NCBI RefSeq assembly: GCF_047556435.1
Contig: NZ_CP180210.1
Span: 1 to 64,000 of the forward strand
Origin: Alteromonas sp047556435
Lineage (GTDB): Bacteria > Pseudomonadota > Gammaproteobacteria > Enterobacterales > Alteromonadaceae
DNA length: 64,000 bases
Reading direction: 5' to 3'
Numbering within the stretch: the stretch's first letter is position 1; each line of letters begins with the position of its first letter. The notes beneath the pieces were generated by a model that was not told where the DNA came from, did no database searches, and saw nothing but the letters and a program-made list of their open reading frames with translations. This document shows, piece by piece, positions 47,001 through 54,837 of this stretch. The translations under genes were made by a program, and so were the position numbers.

Positions 47001-47069
47001 GATTTCTTCTGGTGAGGAAGCACCCACAAGAAAACTGAAATTGCTTTGGCAAAAGAGTTCACTATACAT
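44001..47069 (-). CDS. dnaE2: Error-prone DNA polymerase DnaE2 (ImuC)
   Basis: DnaE2 is a C-family polymerase that carries out SOS mutagenic translesion synthesis with ImuA and ImuB. I choose ATG 47069, giving 1022 residues starting MYSELFCQSNFSFLVGASSPEE, the usual DnaE2 N-terminus (PHP domain). An upstream in-frame extension would run through imuB and is not real. Catalytic aspartates are in DEPPDIDVDFEHQRREEVIQY. The helix-hairpin-helix and OB domains are in the last 250 residues. The gene begins five bases after the imuB stop. Confidence 0.96.
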   Translation of the reverse strand: MYSELFCQSNFSFLVGASSPEEIVTTASFLGYRAVAITDECSVAGVVRAHAEIARCRLPISLIVGSYFTFDDFSFVLLCPNKPAYSELCRIITQARRREDKGSYALSEWDITSLRHCLLLWLPTGNTDSDEKWALWLKRFHADRCWIAGQRLLDGEDHLRFKHYEMLSETFDIPVAACTGVLMHHKDRLPLQHALHAIKEHTTVEALGRKAVSNAERALRPINKINKLYPTSWVNTTNDIASLFSFSLDELKYQYPAELVPEGFTATSYLRHCVEEGIRRRFPDGIPDSIRATIEKELTLIAEQEYEYFFLTLYDIVQFAKKQKILYQGRGSAANSVVCYCLEITAVDPRQINVLFERFISKERDEPPDIDVDFEHQRREEVIQYIYQKYGRERTALAATVIAYRFKSAFRQVGKALGFAESQLDFVIKKINRRDRTIPWQTQITQHGLDARSKKVKQLISLVEQIVGFPRHLSQHVGGFVISAGPLYELVPIENASMAQRTVIQWDKDDLESLGLLKVDVLALGMLTAIRKTFDSIAAQYPISPSIPFITRLGDDHQVYDMICKADTVGVFQIESRAQMTMLPRLKPRCYYDLVVQIAIVRPGPIQGDMVHPYLLRRHGKEPVSYPSTEVEQVLSRTMGVPIFQEQVIQLAMVAAGFTGGEADQLRRAMASWKKDGRIYEFRDKLVSGMTAKGYSTKFAEQLFEQIKGFGGYGFPESHSASFAVLAYVSCWLKHYFPVEFYLGLLNSWPMGFYTPSQLIQDAKHHGIEIRPVCINHSEVEHTLVFSNGEKAIQLGLCIVKGLSEQSAAALVHSRPEHGYDSIAAVQQLGLPVNDIEALASANGFAIVSANRYAARWKIMDRQHALPLFANESGQHAFPFSPTDADNLLEDYASTSLSLQQHPVSLLRKHRDLSRFISANKLHCIANKAVVHVIGCVTGRQAPGTASGVTFITLEDETGNMNVVVWQATARQQQSAYLSATILQIDGILERSPEGVTHIIAGKLTDRSDWLSSLRIASRDFH

Positions 47070-47074
47070 GACAG

Positions 47075-48460
47075 CTAGGCGTAGTATCCCTGAATAAACC
47101 AGTGTTGCTTTGAATTGCGAAATATCTGAATAAATTCGCCAGCCTGGGTTTTGGCGATGAAATAATCTCGTTTTACCGCGTGCTCGTCCCACCAACCGGT
47201 ATGCAGTCGAACCGGGCCAAATGTGATGCGGCAGGGGGTAATTAAAGGCGCAGGCGTGTTCAGTCTTATAGCCGGAAGCCACTGGCTGGACAGTTCTGGA
47301 GTGCTCGTTCCCCCGTTTTCAGTCTGCCGCTCCATTCGGTGATCATTGCCTGAGGCCGGCACACTTACACGGTTATCTCCCAGTCGGGCCTGAAGTCTGC
47401 TAAGTAGCTGCTTTTGGGCAAAGTACTGATGCCTGTCCTGGAAAAAATCCTGATTTTCGGCGTCGTGTTCAAGCAACTCAACTGCGCGTAGCTGAAGACC
47501 GGTAACCGGAGCAAGCAAAGACGTGTTTTCCAGTTGCAGTGAAGCGATATCCAGCCACTGCCTTACGCTGCTAATGCCAACAGCAGAGCGAATTAACACA
47601 TCAGTTGCAGCATGGTCACGGTAATAGAGGGTTAACGAAAGCTCGCTGACGACCTTATTTCTCAGCCTCAGAAATACTGCTAAATCTTCAAGCAGGGTTA
47701 CAACATAGGGGAGTAAGTGTTGAGTGTTTTCTATTTCGTAGGCCACATCACAGTGACGTTTAAATGCATCAGCAGGACGGTACAACGGATAGGTTGGATA
47801 GGCATCACCCCGAACGGCAGTCAGATACCGGATAGTGTGGTTATTAAACCGTTTTCCAAGCTCGCCCACAGACAATGACAGTAAGCGATCCAAAGAGAAT
47901 ATGCCTATGCGGTTTAGCGTTAACCGTAGTGGCTTATCAATATCCAGATGACAGACCTGGCATTGTCTGAGCGCAGTGGAGATCGCTTTTTTATCAGTAT
48001 ATATCTGATTGCAACAGGCTTTAGCAAGTACTCTGGCGCACTCTACGGACCAGCCAGACGCGTACGTAAAATCCACATTCAGAGGTAAGATTTCACTTAA
48101 AATTGCCTTCCAGGTTGCCATAACAGAACCATAATACTGGCATAGATTATCCAGTCTGATGGCAAGCGCAGCTGGAGTAATTATCACAATATCTGAGGCG
48201 ACCTGGTAAAGTCGGGCAGCAAGAGCTTGCAGGTGGCCCTGCTCTTTCTCCCGAGAGTAAACTGTAATGGCAATATCAGGACACAACGCGGCAGCCTGAG
48301 CCAGACCCATCCCGGGCGTTATGCCTTGTTTCTCAGCCATTTCGCAGCGCTGTACAATAACGTTTTCCTGCTCGTTATACACTGCTGCCGGAATGCCAGT
48401 GTTGTCAGAACCGGACAAATCCAGAGTGAGGCGGGTAAAGTCCAGATAGGCCCACAACAT
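47075..48460 (-). CDS. imuB: ImuB, Y-family polymerase-like protein
   Basis: ImuB is a catalytically inactive Y-family relative that bridges DnaE2, ImuA and the beta clamp. The 461 residues begin LWAYLDFTRLTLDLSG, where a true Y-family enzyme would have acidic metal ligands. The palm and thumb follow: EMAEKQGITPGMGLAQAAALCPD and LTLNRIGIFSLDRLLSLSVGELGKRF. The C-terminus GWWDEHAVKRDYFIAKTQAGEFIQIFRNSKQHWFIQGYYA matches the ImuB family tail. It lies five bases after imuA and five before dnaE2. Confidence 0.92.
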   Translation of the reverse strand: MLWAYLDFTRLTLDLSGSDNTGIPAAVYNEQENVIVQRCEMAEKQGITPGMGLAQAAALCPDIAITVYSREKEQGHLQALAARLYQVASDIVIITPAALAIRLDNLCQYYGSVMATWKAILSEILPLNVDFTYASGWSVECARVLAKACCNQIYTDKKAISTALRQCQVCHLDIDKPLRLTLNRIGIFSLDRLLSLSVGELGKRFNNHTIRYLTAVRGDAYPTYPLYRPADAFKRHCDVAYEIENTQHLLPYVVTLLEDLAVFLRLRNKVVSELSLTLYYRDHAATDVLIRSAVGISSVRQWLDIASLQLENTSLLAPVTGLQLRAVELLEHDAENQDFFQDRHQYFAQKQLLSRLQARLGDNRVSVPASGNDHRMERQTENGGTSTPELSSQWLPAIRLNTPAPLITPCRITFGPVRLHTGWWDEHAVKRDYFIAKTQAGEFIQIFRNSKQHWFIQGYYA

Positions 48461-48465
48461 GACAA

Positions 48466-49146
48466 TTAACTCACGGAAGAAAGATGAGCATGGTGGTGAT
48501 GAGACTGACGGGTAAGTCGCAATATCACACTGTTATCCGGAGTATGTTTCAACGGAAGAATGAGGTTATCTACCGGCTTTCCTCCCTGAATTTTAATGAT
48601 GTCGACACACAGGCCCTGTTTATGTGGTCTGACTTTCAAGTCCAGAAGAATAGGCAGACCTGAGACGATATGACTGTGTTGGTAAATAAGGCAAAGACAG
48701 TCGTTGTCACTGGCCGCAATCTGCAGTCTGCGAGCTTGTCTGGAATGTAAGCGGGATATCCAGAGTATGACACTATGACAAACGCCACTCTTCAGACATT
48801 GCTCTGCTGACCACAACGCTTCTTCATCATTTGCAGGGGTGATCTGTAGGGTTTGGATATCATCAAAGCCGCCATGATGCAGCCAGGGAGCGTGAACATC
48901 GCCAGGTGCATTAATGAAAACCCGCAGCTTGTGTCGGCGACCTGACAAGAGTGCGCCTTTGAGTAAAGACAGTTCGCCCACGCCAACAGTGGCCTGAACA
49001 CGGACTAAGCCGGCGCAGGGCAGGCCTCCGAGCAAGTGCTTATCCAAAATGGCATGGCCTGTCGACAAACGTGACAAGGCGGATGGGGTTTGGTTTCCCC
49101 GCCAAATGAGCGGATGCTTTTCCAGTGACGTGAGAGATTCAGCCAT
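48466..49146 (-). CDS. imuA: ImuA, RecA-fold mutagenesis accessory protein
   Basis: ImuA (SulA-like in older annotations) is the first protein of the mutasome cassette. The 226 residues show TGHAILDKHLLGGLPCAGLVRVQ, the RecA-like core start, but the Walker A position lacks the canonical GKT, so ATP binding is doubtful. The tail is histidine-rich (QSHHHHAHLSS). A perfect LexA box lies 13 bases before the ATG, so the operon imuA-imuB-dnaE2 should be induced by DNA damage. Confidence 0.9.
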   Translation of the reverse strand: MAESLTSLEKHPLIWRGNQTPSALSRLSTGHAILDKHLLGGLPCAGLVRVQATVGVGELSLLKGALLSGRRHKLRVFINAPGDVHAPWLHHGGFDDIQTLQITPANDEEALWSAEQCLKSGVCHSVILWISRLHSRQARRLQIAASDNDCLCLIYQHSHIVSGLPILLDLKVRPHKQGLCVDIIKIQGGKPVDNLILPLKHTPDNSVILRLTRQSHHHHAHLSSVS

Positions 49147-49158
49147 AACGATATAATG

Positions 49159-49174
49159 CTGTATAGATATACAG
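49159..49174 (-). promoter_or_regulatory. LexA (SOS) box of imuA-imuB-dnaE2
   Basis: CTGTATAGATATACAG has the full CTGT-N8-ACAG form of the gammaproteobacterial LexA operator and is nearly palindromic. It ends 13 bases upstream of the imuA start, so bound LexA would block transcription. Confidence 0.92.
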
Positions 49175-49208
49175 TATTATAGGTCGGGCCTGATTTTTTA
49201 CAACAAGG

Positions 49209-49733
49209 TTACGACGCTTTAGCTTCAGCTTCTTGATCTGTTGAAGATTTTTTCTGCTTACCGTTAATGTACTGCGAAATATGATTCATCGCCGCAGTGA
49301 ACCCGTCCGGTGTGTTTTTTGACCATGCCATTCTGACTTCACTGGGAAACTCTTTCACAATATCTTTAACTTCTTCGATAGTAAGCGGCGTTTTTTTCAA
49401 AGACTTAATAAGTGCTTCTTCTACCGTTGCCTCTTTCTCGCAACAGTCCATCACAACACGGGAATACTGGTTTGCCAGAATCGCCAGCACCCCGTACTGA
49501 TCTTCACTTATCAGCGCCCGTTGATGTGCTTTTTCTACCCGCGAAACAAAAATCTGCTGGAGATTGTTGGTAACCACTACCAGGCTGGTATAGGCATAAT
49601 TAACCTTCTTGGCATTCGTCTTAGCGGTTTGTCTGGTGAGCGCAAGCTCACGCTGCATATTCTGACCACGCAACACAAAAAAAATCAGCATGATCACCAG
49701 TACAGCGATAATGCTTCCCAACCCAACTATCAT
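49209..49733 (-). CDS. Membrane-anchored hypothetical protein
   Basis: I do not recognise this 174-residue protein. A single membrane helix at residues 2-22 precedes a helical cytoplasmic or periplasmic domain with QNMQRELALTRQTAKTNAKKVNYAYTSLVVVTNN. The tail is charged (KKSSTDQEAEAKAS). A Cys pair (DCCEKEA) lies near residue 97. Its start overlaps the stop of the DUF885 gene by four bases, so the two are translationally coupled. Confidence 0.65.
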   Translation of the reverse strand: MIVGLGSIIAVLVIMLIFFVLRGQNMQRELALTRQTAKTNAKKVNYAYTSLVVVTNNLQQIFVSRVEKAHQRALISEDQYGVLAILANQYSRVVMDCCEKEATVEEALIKSLKKTPLTIEEVKDIVKEFPSEVRMAWSKNTPDGFTAAMNHISQYINGKQKKSSTDQEAEAKAS

Positions 49734-51502
49734 GCAGACTTCTCCAGCTCCGACTGAATAAACTGATTGATATTTTCCTCAAGGATAAACAGCGGAACCG
49801 AGCCATGTGCCAGTACAGCTTTATGGAATTTGCGGATATCGAAATCAGGACCAAGCGCCTCTTCGGCTTTCTTGCGCAAGGCTTTGATTTTGATTTCGCC
49901 AATTTTGTAAGAAAGTGCCTGCGCTGGCCATGAGATGTAACGATCAATTTCGGTTCTGACGTTATGCTCCGACAGCGCTGTATTTGTCATCATGTAATCC
50001 AGGGCTTCATCGCGAGACCAGCCAAACATATGCATGCCAGTATCGACAACTAAACGACATGCGCGCCACATTTCATAGCTCAGACGACCAAAATCATCGT
50101 AAGGGTCTTCGTACATTCCCACTTCGATACCCAGGTACTCTGAGTATAATCCCCAGCCTTCACCAAAAGCGGAAATGTAGGTGTCCTGACGGACTTTCGG
50201 TAGATCGTCCAGCTCCGCCGCCAGCGAAATTTGCAGGTGATGTCCGGGAACGGCTTCGTGTAATGTCAGTGCCGGCAATGCGTAAAGCGGCCGCTTGTCC
50301 AGAGCGTATGTGTTTACCCAGTAATAACCAGGCTGATCATCCCGTGAGGGGTGCACATAGCGTCCGGTGGTATATTTTGGGGCTATGCTGTCTGGTACTG
50401 GCGCAACGCCATAAGGAATACGCGGCAGCAACTCAAAGAGTTGAGGCAGACGGGCATCCATTTTTTTGGCGATAAAGGAAGCTTCCTTTAACAACGCTTC
50501 CGGCGTGGAGGCATAAAATTGCGGGTCGGTACGCAGAAATTCAATAAACTCGTCAATGGTGCCATCGTATTCCAGTTTATCCACTATCGCCTGCATCTCA
50601 GCTCGGATGCGTTTAACTTCACTAAGCCCTAACTCATGAATTTCTTTTGCCGTCATATCTGTAGTGGTGTAGTGACGCGCGCGATTCTGATAATAGGCTT
50701 CACCATCAGGCCAGTTTTTAGCCGCAATGTCGTCTCTGGCCCCTGGAATATACTCGGTTTTCAAAAAATCATAAAAACGCTGATATGCCGGTACTACGTC
50801 AGTCATGATCACAGACTTGGCGGCTTTAATTAATGCATCCTGTTTTTCAGCATCAATATGGCTGGGGAACTCTGTAAAAGGCTTGAAGAACTGGCTTTCT
50901 GTGGGATTTTCTACAATAAAAGGTACAACAGAGTCTTCAAATCCCTGCAACACGACTTTAGGTTGCGTGTAGCCAGCTTCCAGGCCTTTTTTCATGTAGG
51001 CCATTTGCTGATCGAAGTAGCCGCTGATCGCGCCCAGGCGAGACAGGTAATTCTGATAGTCTTTTTCAGTTTTAAATATGACACTGCCGGGTAGCGAACT
51101 CATCGCGCTATGAAACCCGTATTCCGATGTCAGTGGCACCCAGTGGGCATTGAAGCGATACTGGTCTATCTTATTGTTCAGCCGATACTGCTGCATCAGC
51201 AAACTGATACGGTCTTCCTGACTAAGCGCATCGGCGTCGATCGCCGCTAACTGCTCTGCAAAACCTATCCATCGTTGATTCTGTGCCGCTAATGCCGCGG
51301 GTGAAATATCTGCCAACAGGTGATCATACCCTTGCACTCCTTCACGGCTGGCCATCATTGGTGATGTGGATATTTCGTAATCCCAGATAGTGTCCAGCAA
51401 GGAATGCAGCTGTTTATCCGGAGCCTGGCCGGCAGCGGCTGTGATACTAGCGAAACACAGCACCAGTGCTGCAAGCGGTCTGAACAGAGTTAACTTAAAC
51501 AT
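49730..51502 (-). CDS. DUF885 family peptidase-like protein
   Basis: This 590-residue protein has a signal peptide (about residues 1-24). The DUF885 domain carries the zinc-metalloprotease motif HEAVPGHHLQ near residue 415. Further on are EGWGLYSEYLG and SPRTYRID-like C-terminal blocks (HNVRTEIDRYISWPAQALSYKIG). DUF885 proteins are exported, putative gluzincin-like peptidases; substrates are not established. It heads a two-gene unit with the membrane-anchored protein. Confidence 0.88.
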   Translation of the reverse strand: MFKLTLFRPLAALVLCFASITAAAGQAPDKQLHSLLDTIWDYEISTSPMMASREGVQGYDHLLADISPAALAAQNQRWIGFAEQLAAIDADALSQEDRISLLMQQYRLNNKIDQYRFNAHWVPLTSEYGFHSAMSSLPGSVIFKTEKDYQNYLSRLGAISGYFDQQMAYMKKGLEAGYTQPKVVLQGFEDSVVPFIVENPTESQFFKPFTEFPSHIDAEKQDALIKAAKSVIMTDVVPAYQRFYDFLKTEYIPGARDDIAAKNWPDGEAYYQNRARHYTTTDMTAKEIHELGLSEVKRIRAEMQAIVDKLEYDGTIDEFIEFLRTDPQFYASTPEALLKEASFIAKKMDARLPQLFELLPRIPYGVAPVPDSIAPKYTTGRYVHPSRDDQPGYYWVNTYALDKRPLYALPALTLHEAVPGHHLQISLAAELDDLPKVRQDTYISAFGEGWGLYSEYLGIEVGMYEDPYDDFGRLSYEMWRACRLVVDTGMHMFGWSRDEALDYMMTNTALSEHNVRTEIDRYISWPAQALSYKIGEIKIKALRKKAEEALGPDFDIRKFHKAVLAHGSVPLFILEENINQFIQSELEKSA

Positions 51503-51540
51503 GCGCTCTCCGGTAACTTCGCCCGGGCACGCCGGGTTGA

Positions 51541-51873
51541 TTACTCTTTCTTAGGTGTATATATCGGATTCGGGAATGCAGTTACTTTATCAGATATCGG
51601 AGTGATTTTGGCAGTCCCTTGTCGCTTCACAGCGTCAATGCGAAGCACATTGTGCATAGGAACGTAAGTTGTTGTCACATCGCCAAATTCACTTTTGAGT
51701 TTTTCATGGCTGGGGTCGACCACTACGCTGGTGTGGGTATCCCAGACAAAATCGCCGATTTCTATAAAGCCGAACAGACTCCCCTGGGAGAGTTCGCGAA
51801 CATACAGCTCATACCTTTCGCCGTTACTGACAAATTGCACTCGGTAAATCGGATCATTACTTTGGGTGGACAT
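51541..51873 (-). CDS. DUF1820 family protein
   Basis: This 110-residue cytoplasmic protein begins MSTQSNDPIYRVQFVSNGE if ATG 51873 is used, which fits the family better than the upstream ATG at 51891. YVRELSQGSLFGFIEIGDFVW and TSVVVDPSHEKLKSEFGDV with YVPMHNVLRIDAV are hallmarks of DUF1820. Function is unknown. It precedes the DUF885 gene on the same strand by 38 bases. Confidence 0.88.
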   Translation of the reverse strand: MSTQSNDPIYRVQFVSNGERYELYVRELSQGSLFGFIEIGDFVWDTHTSVVVDPSHEKLKSEFGDVTTTYVPMHNVLRIDAVKRQGTAKITPISDKVTAFPNPIYTPKKE

Positions 51874-51969
51874 GGAAAGTGAATACCTCAAACTCGCCTA
51901 ACGAACCAGTTCGTTCAGGCTGCTGTGCGAACTGGAATTACCTGCCCTTATGGCAGCTGGTGGCGAATT

Positions 51970-52554
51970 TTAACCTGAGTTTCCGCCCCTCTGCAAAGGG
52001 GATAACAGGGCTTCTGTGGCAATGTACATTTCATCGGTGTCTTCTGCCAGAATGGCATTGACAGCAAAACCCTGCACATAGCTTGTCAGTTGCAGCGCTG
52101 CCGATTCGATATTCACATGCGGACCTAACTCCTCCAGCTGCTGCGCTTTTTCCAGGCAACCGATGAAATCAAGTTGTAAGCGGTCAAGATAATGGCGACC
52201 CATTTCGCGAATGTGTTCATCCTGCTTACCCAGCTCGGTCAGACAGTTAATCAGCAGGCAACCGCGTTTGTGAATGAGTGGGATATAACGAATGAAAAAA
52301 GCGTGAATGGAGTTCATACCCTGATGATTCTCCAGCTCTTTCACCACTGGCATCAACTCGGTATCCATATAGTGCTGCAACACACGGTATAAGAAAGCTT
52401 GCTTACTGCCAAATTCCAGATAAAAGCCGCGCCGGTTAAACTCGGTGCGGGCAATGATTTCGTCCATGATGGCGCTATGAAAACTATGCTCGAGAAAGAT
52501 ATCAACGGCCTGGCTCAGAATGGTGTCTACATCGTACAGGGCGGTTCTGGGCAT
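51970..52554 (-). CDS. TetR/AcrR family transcriptional regulator
   Basis: This 194-residue repressor-type protein has an N-terminal TetR helix-turn-helix (DTILSQAVDIFLEHSFHSAIMDEIIARTEFNRRGFYLEFGSKQAFLYRVL). A helical ligand domain follows, ending VQGFAVNAILAEDTDE. An alternative in-frame ATG at 52611 would add 19 residues; the ATG at 52554 starts just before the DNA-binding domain. It is divergent from the M28 peptidase gene across 147 bases, its most likely target besides itself. Confidence 0.87.
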   Translation of the reverse strand: MPRTALYDVDTILSQAVDIFLEHSFHSAIMDEIIARTEFNRRGFYLEFGSKQAFLYRVLQHYMDTELMPVVKELENHQGMNSIHAFFIRYIPLIHKRGCLLINCLTELGKQDEHIREMGRHYLDRLQLDFIGCLEKAQQLEELGPHVNIESAALQLTSYVQGFAVNAILAEDTDEMYIATEALLSPLQRGGNSG

Positions 52555-52701
52555 GACGGACTTCTCGTAACTAAGATCCCTAGAGACTAGCGCAAACTGT
52601 CGTGTGGTCAAGCCATATAACGCAAACCTTTGGCAGTGAAATTGGTAAATTTTTGTACCTGCGTTACTATGCTTGCCGGATTTTTAACGAAACAGACGAC
52701 C

Positions 52702-54339
52702 ATGATAAGAAAACTGTTAATTGGCGGCCTGGCAGCCGCACTGAGTCTGACTGTGTCAGCGCATAATGAAAACGCCCCATCGACCGGGTTTCAACCTGAT
52801 ACCCAACGCATTAAATCGCATTTGTTTTTCTTGGCAGATGATTTGCTGGAAGGGCGGGATACGGGCTCTCGCGGCCACGATATTGCTGCGCTGTATATCG
52901 CGACCGAATTTGCTAAATACGGGCTAACCCCGGCAGGTACTGACGGGTTTATGCAGGATGTACAATTTCGTAAGTCCGTGCTGGTTCAGGAGTCTCCATC
53001 ATTCACGATAACCACAGTTGAAGGCACAACCTCTCTCGATTATCCTAAGCAATACCTGATGGGACCAAGCCTGTTGTCAGAATCGTCAGCAGTTCAGGCT
53101 GAAATGGTATTTGTGGGCTACGGCATCGTAGCTGATGAACTTGAGCACAATGACTATGATGGCATGGATGTAGACGGCAAAATTGTTGTGACACTGGCCG
53201 GTAAGCCGGCATCGTTTCCTTCTGAAGAAGGCGCGCACTTTGCCTCCGGCTACCAGAAAAACAAATATGCTGCAGAACGTGGCGCTGTTGGTGTGATTAC
53301 TATTACCACACCACAAAACGAAAAAGTACGTCCTTACCAGAGCCGCCTGAGCTATATCCACATGCCAAGCATGGCGTGGTTACAGGAAGACGGCACCCCG
53401 GCAAACCGTTTTGAACAACTTAAAGGCGGCGCCTACTTAAGTGAAGGCGCGGCTAAAATTTTGTTTAAAGATGCCCCTCGTGCGCTGGAAGATATCTATG
53501 CTGACCTTGAAGAAGACAAGTCACCTGCTGGATTTGCGCTTAACGGCAAGGTGTCACTTTCTCGGGAAAGCAAACATGAGCAGATTTCCAGCCCCAACGT
53601 GATTGGCATGCTGGAAGGGTCCGATCCCGAGCTGAAAAACGAGTACGTGGTGTACTCGGCACACTCTGATCACATCGGTTTTTCAAAAACGGTTAAAAAA
53701 GACAATATTAACAACGGTGCTATGGATAACGCTTCGGGCACTGCTGTGATGTTGGAAACTGCGCGGTTGTTCAGCGAAATGGAAAGTAAACCTAAGCGCT
53801 CTATTTTGTTTGTTTCTGTGACCGGTGAAGAGAAAGGACTACTGGGGGCTGATTATTTTGCCCGTAATCCGACGGTTCCGGTAGAAAACATGGTGGCTAA
53901 CGTGAATCTGGATATGCCTATTCTGACCTACGAGTTCGCAGATGTTATCGCATTTGGCGCAAACCACAGCGATCTCAAAGCGTCAGTAGAGCGGGCTGCA
54001 GCGAATGCGGATATTAAGTTAAGTCCCGATCCATGGCCAGAGCAGGCGTTGTTTACCCGCTCTGATCACTATGCATTTGTAAAACAGGGGGTGCCAGCGG
54101 TATTTATGGTACCGGGCCTGACCTCAAAAGATCCTGACGTTGACGGCAGCAAGGTATTCGGTCAGTTTCTGTCAACGCACTATCATAAACCCAGTGATGA
54201 CATTAACCAGCCCTTCAACTGGAATGCAGCAGAAACCTTTACCAAGGTGAATGCGCAAATCGGCCTGACACTGGCGAATCAGGAGGCGCGCCCAGCCTGG
54301 AACGACGGAGATTTCTTCGGCGAAACATTCGGGCGATAA
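52702..54339 (+). CDS. Exported M28 family peptidase with PA domain
   Basis: This is a zinc aminopeptidase-like protein. From ATG 52702 it has 545 residues with a signal peptide (to about residue 20). An inserted protease-associated domain lies at roughly 110-290, and the M28 catalytic core follows. Metal ligands and catalytic residues are visible as SAHSDHIGF, NGAMDNASGTAVMLE, VTGEEKGLLGADYF and THYHKPSDDI. The in-frame ATG at 52630 would spoil the signal peptide. A strong terminator follows at 54361-54387. The divergent TetR gene may regulate it. Confidence 0.92.
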   Translation: MIRKLLIGGLAAALSLTVSAHNENAPSTGFQPDTQRIKSHLFFLADDLLEGRDTGSRGHDIAALYIATEFAKYGLTPAGTDGFMQDVQFRKSVLVQESPSFTITTVEGTTSLDYPKQYLMGPSLLSESSAVQAEMVFVGYGIVADELEHNDYDGMDVDGKIVVTLAGKPASFPSEEGAHFASGYQKNKYAAERGAVGVITITTPQNEKVRPYQSRLSYIHMPSMAWLQEDGTPANRFEQLKGGAYLSEGAAKILFKDAPRALEDIYADLEEDKSPAGFALNGKVSLSRESKHEQISSPNVIGMLEGSDPELKNEYVVYSAHSDHIGFSKTVKKDNINNGAMDNASGTAVMLETARLFSEMESKPKRSILFVSVTGEEKGLLGADYFARNPTVPVENMVANVNLDMPILTYEFADVIAFGANHSDLKASVERAAANADIKLSPDPWPEQALFTRSDHYAFVKQGVPAVFMVPGLTSKDPDVDGSKVFGQFLSTHYHKPSDDINQPFNWNAAETFTKVNAQIGLTLANQEARPAWNDGDFFGETFGR

Positions 54340-54360
54340 GCTTCAGCTTCTCAGCATAAA

Positions 54361-54387
54361 AGCAGCGCTCTGGCGCTGCTTTTTTTT
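54361..54387 (+). terminator. Terminator of the M28 peptidase gene
   Basis: AGCAGCGC and GCGCTGCT pair around a TCTG loop, followed by seven T. Confidence 0.93.
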
Positions 54388-54837
54388 GGCCGTTCGTTTA
54401 GGTACAGAAAACCGCACGTGTATCTGTGGAAGAACAAGAAGACGTATAACGCAATGCGTAACTTTGAAACGTAGTGGAGCATTGCGTTTTGTATCCGCTT
54501 AAGGCTATAACCGCAAGTACTACAGACATGTCAGTGGGAATTTGCCAGGCAGCGCTTTATCAGCAGCGTTGCCGCTTCAGAGGCAATTGCCGTATTACCT
54601 CGCCAGCAGCGTATCTCTTTAAAAAATAACGCTCTCGTGTAACAAGCCAACAAACCTTTTCAGTTTATTGTGATATTCCGTAGTGATTGCTACCAAGTAC
54701 GCGGCGCCTAATTGTTTTGCCTCATAACGTTACCTGTACGAGTCTTATTTATGTTTCAGGCCCAAAGCGTTACTTTGTGCTGACAAGTGTGTACCATTCT
54801 CGCACGCGAAGACCTGATTTATCGAAAGGGGAAAGGG
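54388..54837. other. Intergenic region before the KpsS-like gene
   Basis: The region holds an inverted repeat, ACGCAATGC (54449-54457) and GCATTGCGT (54479-54487), followed by TTT, of unknown meaning. I see no gene. The promoter of the KpsS-like gene should lie here. Confidence 0.45.

Noticed and set aside
47070..47282. N-terminal extension of dnaE2 by 71 codons
   Set aside because: It runs inside imuB in another frame. The conserved DnaE2 N-terminus begins at 47069.
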